A program made the position numbers and the translations under genes. This document shows, one piece after another, positions 49,596 through 55,242 of a stretch of 55,242 bases of DNA. How positions within the stretch are numbered: the first letter of the stretch is position 1; every line of letters starts with the position of its first letter. This DNA comes from an uncultured Eubacteriales bacterium (GTDB lineage: Bacteria > Bacillota > Clostridia > Christensenellales > Aristaeellaceae): positions 90,935-146,176 of the forward strand of contig CACWLP010000002.1 in the NCBI GenBank assembly GCA_902761755.1, in the 5' to 3' direction. The notes below the pieces were generated by a model that had not been told where the DNA came from, ran no database searches, and was given only the letters and a program-made list of their open reading frames with translations.

Positions 49596-50359
49596 AGATC
49601 AAAATCCCGCAGGGCAGGCCCGAAGGCCGCGTTATGGTCGGCAAAGGCGCCCAGGAACGTGCAGGTCACGTGCCCGGCGCGCATGAGGGCGTAATCGCTG
49701 CCCTCCTCTGGTTCCTCCATGGGCACGCCGGAGGTGTCGTTGGCGGCGATCCACAGATAGGTCTGCCCCAGGGGGCTGACGCGCTTTTCGTAGCCGTCCT
49801 GGTAGTAGGCCTGGCTCAGGGGGCAGACCCGCAGGGGCTTCCATTCCTCCGGGGGAATGGCGGGGGCGTTGATGTTGATGAGGGTGAAACGGGGCAGCTT
49901 CGTATCCCGGAACTGTTCCGCCATGCGGATGGCCAGGTCCGCCAGCCGTTCCCGCATCCGGGCGTCCGCCCCCACCATGATGGATACGGCCATGGCGGGC
50001 ATATACAGCATGGCGGCTTCCCGGGCGGCGGCCACGGTGCCGCTGTAATAGGTGGCGCTGCCGGCGTTTTCGCCGTTATTGATGCCGGAAATGCAGAAAT
50101 CCACGGGGTCCCCCGTCAGATCCGGCACCACCCGGACGCAGTCTGTGGGCGTGCCCTCCACGGCGTAGGCCCGCACGCCCTCCCAGGGGATATTGTGCAC
50201 CAGCAGGGGGGTGCGCAGGGTGATGTGCTGGCTGTTGGCGCTGCACTGGCCCATGGGGGCGCTGACGGTGACCCGGTGGCCCCGGCGCAGGGCGGCGTCC
50301 GCCAGGGCGCGGAGGCCCTCGGCGTGGATGCCGTCGTCATTGGTAAGCAGGATGTGCAT
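49592..50359 (-). CDS. surE: 5'/3'-nucleotidase SurE
   Basis: This 255-residue protein has LLTNDDGIHAEGLRALA (metal-binding Asp-Asp), SAPMGQCSANSQHIT, EGTPTDCVRV and SGINNGENAGSATYYSGTVA, the full SurE signature. It hydrolyses nucleoside monophosphates and other phosphate esters using a divalent metal. Length is normal. AAGGAGCG lies just before the ATG at 50359. It is first in the operon with the BaiN-like and DUF3784 genes. Confidence 0.95.
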   Translation of the reverse strand: MHILLTNDDGIHAEGLRALADAALRRGHRVTVSAPMGQCSANSQHITLRTPLLVHNIPWEGVRAYAVEGTPTDCVRVVPDLTGDPVDFCISGINNGENAGSATYYSGTVAAAREAAMLYMPAMAVSIMVGADARMRERLADLAIRMAEQFRDTKLPRFTLININAPAIPPEEWKPLRVCPLSQAYYQDGYEKRVSPLGQTYLWIAANDTSGVPMEEPEEGSDYALMRAGHVTCTFLGAFADHNAAFGPALRDFDL

Positions 50360-50393
50360 TTTGCGCTCCTTCCTCAGATTCGACTTCCCTGCC

Positions 50394-50422
50394 ATTATAC
50401 AGGAAAAAACCGTCCGGCGCAA
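50394..50422 (-). promoter_or_regulatory. Promoter of the surE operon
   Basis: On the minus strand TTGCGC (50417-50422), 17 bp, TATAAT (50394-50399). It lies 34 nt upstream of the surE start. Confidence 0.7.
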
Positions 50423-50474
50423 GCATGCAGCGCGATCCCGGGCGCATATCCTGCCCCGAGGGGAGGAATGAGCC

Positions 50475-51242
50475 ATGGAGAAGGGATACGGCATGCTGCG
50501 GGGCCGGCAGGGGGCGGCGGGATACGTGCGGGCCGCGGGGGAAAACAGGCGCGTTTCCGTCCGGGGGCTTCCGCCGGGGGCGGAGGCGGCATTGTGGCGG
50601 ACCGAAGGGGGAAAGGCCTGCCGCTGCGCGAACGGAACGGCGGACCGGGAAGGCAACTGGGCCGCGGAAACCGACGGGGCGGGCACGCTGTTCGTAACGG
50701 CGGCGGGGCGCGTAATGCTGTGGGAGGAGGGGCCTTCGGCGGAGGAAACCTATTGCCGGTGCTGCGGCGCGCTGAAAAAGGCGGCGGAAAAACCGCAGCA
50801 AAAAAGGACGCCGTCGCCGGCGCCCCCGGAAAAGCCCGGTCCGGAAGAAAAAAACGCGGTACAGGAGCCGCCCGCGCCCCGGGAGAAACCGGCAGCGGCG
50901 GAAAGCCCCGCTACCCCGGAGCCGATCCGGCGCGCGTCGGCGGATACCCCGCCGGTGGACGCCCTGCCCGTTCTTTCCTGGCCCCGGGGGACGGAGGAGC
51001 TGCGGCCGTTTTTCGAGCTGCTGCCGCCCTTTTCGCCGTTTTACGCCCCGGGGTGGCGCTTCGTGCGCGCGCCCTCGCCCCTGCCGGGCACGGCCTACTG
51101 CGCCCTGGGGCGCTACGTTCGGGACGGACGGGTGCGCCGCGTCGCCTACGCCCTGCCCGGCACGCCCTACCGGCCCCCAGCGGAATTGCCGGGGTACCGG
51201 TATCACCTGGGCTATTGGGTGCTGGAAAAGGAGGCGGAGTGA
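50475..51242 (+). CDS. Unidentified protein with a Pro/Glu linker
   Basis: This 255-residue protein has an N-terminal domain (about 1-100) with beta strands and a CRCCG motif (about 94). A Pro/Glu/Lys-rich linker follows (100-150), then a C-terminal domain (LRPFFELLPPFSPFYAPGWR, ending RYHLGYWVLEKEAE). The layout is known from clostridial proteins of unknown role. GGGGAGG lies 9 nt before the ATG. It converges on the serine hydrolase, 13 nt apart. Confidence 0.65.
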   Translation: MEKGYGMLRGRQGAAGYVRAAGENRRVSVRGLPPGAEAALWRTEGGKACRCANGTADREGNWAAETDGAGTLFVTAAGRVMLWEEGPSAEETYCRCCGALKKAAEKPQQKRTPSPAPPEKPGPEEKNAVQEPPAPREKPAAAESPATPEPIRRASADTPPVDALPVLSWPRGTEELRPFFELLPPFSPFYAPGWRFVRAPSPLPGTAYCALGRYVRDGRVRRVAYALPGTPYRPPAELPGYRYHLGYWVLEKEAE

Positions 51243-51255
51243 GAGAGCCCGGCCG

Positions 51256-52689
51256 TTACGCTTTCACCCGTTTGTATTCCAGGTGCCCGCCGGGCACGCC
51301 GATGCCCACGCCGTCGAAAACGAGGGCGTCCTCCTTCCAGGTGAAGGCGCCGTCCAGGGTGAGGGGGGAATCGGGGGAGCGCAGCGCCACGCGCAGCTTC
51401 CCCTCCTGCCAGCCGTAAGCGCCGAACAGGCGCACCGCCGTTTTTTCGTCCACGGGCAGCATGGCGGAGAGGCCGGCCTTGCCCCGGGGCAGGTACAGGC
51501 GGATCAGCGGCCGGCCGGGGAGCTGGAGCCGGACCTCGATCTGGTCCAGCAGCGCTCGGCGCATGGAAAGGCGGATGCGCTCTCCCCGCTGCACCAGCTC
51601 AAAGACGCCGTCCGGCAGGGGGAGGCCGGTTCCATCGTCGGCGGGAAAATCATAGCGGAGGGCCGCGATGCGCGATTGCAGGGCGGCCCGCTCCTCTTCC
51701 GTGCCCGCCGGGGCGTCGAAGGCGGGGAAAACGTGCTCCCGGATCAGCCGGAATTCCGCGCCCATATCGCCGGCGGCGCAGGTGACGGCCAGGACGGCGT
51801 CCCGCTTCTCATCCACGATGCAGGCCTGGCCCATGGCCCCGTCGCCCCGGTAACGGCCGTCCATGCAGCGCCAGAACTGGAAGCCGTAGCCCTGGGCCCA
51901 TTCGTTGCCCTCCTGGGGCCGGCCTTCATAGTTGGCGATGTGCTCCCGGGTGGCCAGGTCCACCCAGCCCTCGGGCAATACCTGCTTTCCCTGCCATACG
52001 CCTTTCTGCAGCAGGCACTGGCCGAAGCGGGCGATGCTGTCCGCGGACAGATGCAGCCCGAACCCGCCGCAGCACACCCCCTGGGGGCTCTTGTCCCATT
52101 CCGGGGTTTCGATGCCCAGGGGAGAGAACAGCCGGGGGATCAGGTAGTCCCGCACGGTTTCGCCCACGGCCTGCTGCACCATGCAGGAGACCAGGTAGGT
52201 GCCGAAGGTGTTGTAATGGAAATGGGTCATGGGGGGATGGACCAGCTTGTGGCTGAGCACGTGCCGGGCCCAGGTGACGCCGGGATCATACGAAGGGGAG
52301 TCGGAAGCCTCCTCCAGCCCGGAGCCCATCGAAAGCAGCGTTTCCACCGTGACGCAGCGCAGCTCCTCCTCCCGGCCTTCCGGGATCTCCCCGGGCAGCA
52401 CCTCCGTCACGCTGCTGTCCCAGCGCAGCTTCCCTTCGCTGACGGCGAAGCCCGCCGCCGCGCTGGTGAAGGATTTGCTCAGGGAAAACAGGGCGTGGGG
52501 CGTCACGTCGTCATAGGGGGCGAAATTCATTCTGCATACGGTTTTTCCGTGGCGCAGCAGGATCAGGCTGTGAAACTGCACCTGGTCGCGGATCTTTTCC
52601 CAGGCGTCCAGGAACCGCAGAAGCCCCGCGGAGGAAACGCGCGCCTCCTCCGGCGAGGACCAGCAGGGGAACTGAAAGGAATCGGGCAT
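51256..52689 (-). CDS. Serine hydrolase of the class C beta-lactamase fold
   Basis: This 477-residue protein has the SxxK motif in LFSLSKSFTSAAAGF (Ser about 70), the YxN motif in HFHYNTFGTYLVS, and a GDGAMGQACIVD segment in place of the KTG box. Residues about 370-477 form an extra beta-rich domain. It has no signal peptide and resembles esterase/peptidase members (EstB-like), not a secreted penicillinase. GGAGGTG lies 7 nt before the ATG at 52689. Confidence 0.85.
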   Translation of the reverse strand: MPDSFQFPCWSSPEEARVSSAGLLRFLDAWEKIRDQVQFHSLILLRHGKTVCRMNFAPYDDVTPHALFSLSKSFTSAAAGFAVSEGKLRWDSSVTEVLPGEIPEGREEELRCVTVETLLSMGSGLEEASDSPSYDPGVTWARHVLSHKLVHPPMTHFHYNTFGTYLVSCMVQQAVGETVRDYLIPRLFSPLGIETPEWDKSPQGVCCGGFGLHLSADSIARFGQCLLQKGVWQGKQVLPEGWVDLATREHIANYEGRPQEGNEWAQGYGFQFWRCMDGRYRGDGAMGQACIVDEKRDAVLAVTCAAGDMGAEFRLIREHVFPAFDAPAGTEEERAALQSRIAALRYDFPADDGTGLPLPDGVFELVQRGERIRLSMRRALLDQIEVRLQLPGRPLIRLYLPRGKAGLSAMLPVDEKTAVRLFGAYGWQEGKLRVALRSPDSPLTLDGAFTWKEDALVFDGVGIGVPGGHLEYKRVKA

Positions 52690-52831
52690 ATGGGCACCTC
52701 CCCAAAGCAGGATTGTTTTCTGGAAACAGTTTACCGCAAATCGCCGCTGCCGGCAAGGGGAAACGCCCCTCTTTCCGGGGCGGGAGTATTGAAAAATCCG
52801 TAATCCCGGAAAATTTACCGAAGGAAGGCCC

Positions 52832-52860
52832 TTGAAAAAACGCCCCGGGAGGGATACAGT
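52832..52860 (+). promoter_or_regulatory. Promoter of the SDR gene
   Basis: TTGAAA (52832-52837), 17 bp, TACAGT (52855-52860), 35 nt before the ATG. Confidence 0.6.
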
Positions 52861-52895
52861 ATGCCTGTACAACGCAAAGGACGGGAGGGGCATAG

Positions 52896-53642
52896 ATGTA
52901 TCAGGCAAAGGGCAGATGGGCGCTGATCACCGGCGCGGCCCGGGGCATCGGGTATCTGACGGCGAAATTCATGGCGGAGCAGGGCTGCAACCTGATCCTG
53001 CACAGCCGGGATCTTTCCCATACGGAAAAAGTGCTTTTCGAGGTCCGCGCCCTGGGGGTGGAGGCCCGGGCTGTGGCGGCGGACCTGAACGATCTGGACC
53101 AGGTGAAGCGGATGCTCGGGGAGATCGACGCCCTGGGCGTGGATGTGGACATCGTGCTCAACAACGCGGGGCTGCAGATTGCTTATCGGACGGAATACTT
53201 CGATACCCCCGTATCGGATTACGAGATCAGCTTCCGGGTGAACACCATTTCCCCGGCCATGATCTGCTATCATTTCCTGCCGAAGATGATCGCCCGGGGT
53301 ACGGGGCGGATCGTGAACACCACCAGCGGCATCCGCCTGGAGCCCCAGCAGGCGGGCTATTCCGCCAGCAAAGCGGCGCTGGACAAGATCACCATTGACC
53401 TGGGCTCCACCGTCCAGGGCACCGACGTGCTGATCAACCTCACCGATCCCGGCTGGTGCCGCACGGACCTGGGCGGGCAGCACGCCCCCAACGCCCCGGA
53501 AAGCGCCATTCCCGGCATCGCCGTGGGCGCGTTCGTGAACGACGGGAAATCCGGAAGGTATCTGGGCGCGCAGAATTTTGCGGGCATGACGTTGAAGGAC
53601 GCGGTGAAGAAAGCCGAAGCGGAATTTGACAGCCCGTATTGA
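52896..53642 (+). CDS. SDR family oxidoreductase
   Basis: This 248-residue short-chain dehydrogenase has the cofactor loop TGAARGIG (12-19), NNAG (about 90) and catalytic Ser (NTTSG, about 150) and YSASK (about 163). The Asn and Lys of the tetrad are also present. SDRs reduce or oxidise carbonyl/hydroxyl groups with NAD(P)H; the substrate is unknown. GGAGG lies before the ATG. Confidence 0.92.
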   Translation: MYQAKGRWALITGAARGIGYLTAKFMAEQGCNLILHSRDLSHTEKVLFEVRALGVEARAVAADLNDLDQVKRMLGEIDALGVDVDIVLNNAGLQIAYRTEYFDTPVSDYEISFRVNTISPAMICYHFLPKMIARGTGRIVNTTSGIRLEPQQAGYSASKAALDKITIDLGSTVQGTDVLINLTDPGWCRTDLGGQHAPNAPESAIPGIAVGAFVNDGKSGRYLGAQNFAGMTLKDAVKKAEAEFDSPY

Positions 53643-53655
53643 GATCGGGTGGCGA

Positions 53656-53704
53656 CACCTCATCCGAGCCGCTTCGCGGCCCACCTTCCCCTCAAGGGGA
53701 AGGC
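53656..53704 (+). repeat. Dispersed repeat, copy 2
   Basis: The same element as at 16203, with GCCGCTTCGCGGC in place of the first hairpin and an identical CACCTTCCCCTCAAGGGGAA end. It directly follows the SDR gene. Confidence 0.8.
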
Positions 53705-53760
53705 AAATAGTGTCTCCCTTCCAGGGAAGACAAAAAAGGCTTCCTCTGGAGGGGAAGCTC

Positions 53761-53889
53761 CAGGGTGTCGACAAAGTCGACACCCTGCGAAAAAAGCGGA
53801 ATGGGAATTCCGCTTTTTTCGATCCATCAATTTCTTGCAAAATGGCATTTTCGCCAGCGAAAACGCTCATTTTGCGGCCAGAAATTGAT
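53761..53889. repeat. Cluster of three palindromes
   Basis: 53761-53787 is an 11-bp perfect hairpin (CAGGGTGTCGA). 53788-53821 is a perfect 15-bp stem with T-run, a probable bidirectional terminator. 53826-53889 is a long imperfect stem with nested arms (ATCAATTTCT/AGAAATTGAT, GCAAAATG/CATTTTGC, GCATTTTCGC/GCGAAAACGC). The 450-nt gap 53643-54093 holds no gene, only these and the dispersed repeat. Confidence 0.85.
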
Positions 53890-54030
53890 AGCGGAAGCAA
53901 ATTTCTCCTCGGCGACGTACATGCTGCCGCCTGCGGATGACAATCGAAGGGGCTGCGGCCCCGGTCACATTCATGGAGCGATAAAATACAAAAGGACGCA
54001 ATTTCACCGGTATGGTGTATCATTGCGCCC

Positions 54031-54059
54031 TTGTTTTCTATTCTTCCCCGTGATATGAT
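54031..54059 (+). promoter_or_regulatory. Promoter of the 54094 gene
   Basis: TTGTTT (54031-54036), 17 bp, TATGAT (54054-54059), 35 nt before the start. Confidence 0.6.
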
Positions 54060-54093
54060 GATAGCGACAAATCGGGATTTGCGGAGGTTGCAA

Positions 54094-54942
54094 GTGAATA
54101 AGATCAGAATGATTGCTGACCGCGAAACGAATTATATATATCATATGCTATCAGTAGCCAGGTGCGGTTATGACAACGACTATGGTGCAAAATATCGCGG
54201 TGATTATCCGGAGGAAGATCTTGCTACGATAAAGAAGCATGAGCGCCTGATTACGTGCGCAGGGGGATCACACTGGGGAGAACTGTATACCCTTATGCTT
54301 TGCTATCCTGCTGCGCAATGGGCTGGGGACGCAAAATCGTATTATCAGGAGATTATCCGCCAGGCTGACAGCGGAGACGTGCCGGAGCATTATCTTGCTC
54401 TTGCCCCAGCTGCGCGGGAAATAGCAGATGTCATGGTCAGAAATTACGATCACTATATCAACGATATATGGCCGGAGGACAAGAAATCACTGGAAGATTA
54501 CATTGCTCAAGTGATGCCTCTTTTTGAGCAGAGCGACTTTACCGATCGGGCAGAGACAGTTGTGGGCTGTACATTATCTGTGGAAGCATTTCATCCATCT
54601 ATGGTCACATCGATTCAACATGGTGCTGAAGCCATAGATATTTCTGAAACACATGACATTTTTGGAATTTGCCGGAGTCCGGAAGACAGTTTCCTTTTTA
54701 TCGGACATGAGTTTATTATCTACCTGCTGAAACAGGCGTTACGGGAAGAAGATGCTTTTCGGCGTTTTGAGACTTGGGAACCGACAGAAGCATTAGCGGA
54801 ATACTATCTGAAGAAACTAACCGGGAATACGCTCTTTGGCGGAGTGGAAAAATGGATCGAACTGTATTCTCAGTGTTCAGAAAAAGGGAAACCGTCCGCT
54901 GCCGAATTATACAGAAAGGCCCTTACGAAGTTGATTCCATGA
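54094..54942 (+). CDS. Unidentified low-GC cytoplasmic protein
   Basis: This 282-residue protein (MNKIRMIADRETNYIYHMLS) is helical, with conserved-looking aromatic and charged segments (YDNDYGAKYRGDYPEEDLAT; YLALAPAAREIADVMVRNYD; LFIGHEFIIYLLKQALREED). No family was recognised and no signal or membrane helix. GTG at 54094 has GGAGG 6 nt upstream. Earlier in-frame ATGs lie in the promoter. Its base composition is unlike the chromosome, so transfer is likely. Confidence 0.65.
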   Translation: MNKIRMIADRETNYIYHMLSVARCGYDNDYGAKYRGDYPEEDLATIKKHERLITCAGGSHWGELYTLMLCYPAAQWAGDAKSYYQEIIRQADSGDVPEHYLALAPAAREIADVMVRNYDHYINDIWPEDKKSLEDYIAQVMPLFEQSDFTDRAETVVGCTLSVEAFHPSMVTSIQHGAEAIDISETHDIFGICRSPEDSFLFIGHEFIIYLLKQALREEDAFRRFETWEPTEALAEYYLKKLTGNTLFGGVEKWIELYSQCSEKGKPSAAELYRKALTKLIP

Positions 54943-55003
54943 GAGGATAATTGGCAGCTGCTTGCCATCATTATTTTGATGGTTACATGGAAGGAAAAGA
55001 AAA

Positions 55004-55231
55004 ATGGACAGCATGCTGATAATTACCGATCCGAGAATAAGGAATTTGATCAAAGAAACAATGAGAATAGCCATTGAAGAAGACCATGACTTCAAGTATT
55101 ATCGAATCAGTAGAGCGTGAAATTCCAGTTTGTCGCAATATCTGTTGGAAAGAAAACTCGGAAAATATATTTTGAAGTTCCGTACTATGGGAGATGGTGT
55201 TTACGATGCATATTGGGAACTATATCTGTAA
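55004..55231 (+). pseudogene. Small gene interrupted by an in-frame TGA
   Basis: AAGGAAAAG precedes an ATG encoding MDSMLIITDPRIRNLIKETM then AIEEDHDFKYYRISRA and TGA at 55118-55120. The same frame continues coherently as NSSLSQYLLERKLGKYILKF and TMGDGVYDAYWELYL to TAA at 55231. The two halves together would give a 75-residue protein. A nonsense mutation is the simplest reading; the 38-residue short form could also be expressed. Confidence 0.5.
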
Positions 55232-55242
55232 GATCGCTTCCA

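Overview
The window is a piece of a high-GC Firmicutes chromosome, probably a spore-forming member of class Clostridia. The evidence is strong Shine-Dalgarno sites, TATAAT promoters with a TGC extension, many LxxC lipoproteins, a DUF896 protein, a SPOCS/LysM spore-coat type protein, a YhcN/YlaJ-like lipoprotein, and a TGS-uridine-kinase fusion. No genus can be named from the sequence alone.

Layout. (1) 1-7964 is chromosomal: DUF896, a PrsA-like foldase lipoprotein, an unknown lipoprotein, an 820-residue adenosine-deaminase-like hydrolase with an extra C-terminal Rossmann-like domain, a flavodoxin and a MATE exporter. (2) About 7972-9882 is a low-GC islet (XRE regulator, lipoprotein, zinc-ribbon protein, serine-recombinase remnant) bounded by two 78-nt direct repeats of a foldable element. 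(3) 10006-42608 is a complete-looking siphovirus-type prophage of about 32.6 kb in the 3' half of a tRNA-Val(GAC) gene, flanked by a perfect 46-bp att repeat. (4) 42660-53642 is chromosomal again: SPOCS-LysM protein, YhcN-like lipoprotein, nucleoside kinase, exonuclease, DUF3784 protein, BaiN-like flavoprotein, SurE, a serine hydrolase and an SDR oxidoreductase. (5) 53643-55242 is a palindrome-rich junction followed by low-GC unknown genes, one with an in-frame stop.

Prophage order: integrase, DUF3800 moron, membrane protein, CI-like repressor / four-operator switch / Cro-like protein, Xis-like protein, a tRNA-like RNA with an enlarged anticodon arm, many small early proteins including a Gly-Ser/Tyr/Asp repeat protein, ArpU-like late regulator, second tyrosine recombinase, HNH nuclease, TerS, TerL, portal, protease, HK97-fold capsid, connectors, major tail protein with a Gly-Ser tail, tail chaperone with a -1 frameshift, tape measure, Dit, Tal/fibre, baseplate and receptor-binding proteins, endolysin, holin, att.

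The most unusual items are three intergenic copies of a conserved foldable element within the prophage (17746, 38889, 41820), the tRNA-like gene at 14999-15133, the GGCNNC-repeat gene, the deaminase-like fusion lacking the second active-site Asp, and the tRNA-3'-end palindromes beside the att site.
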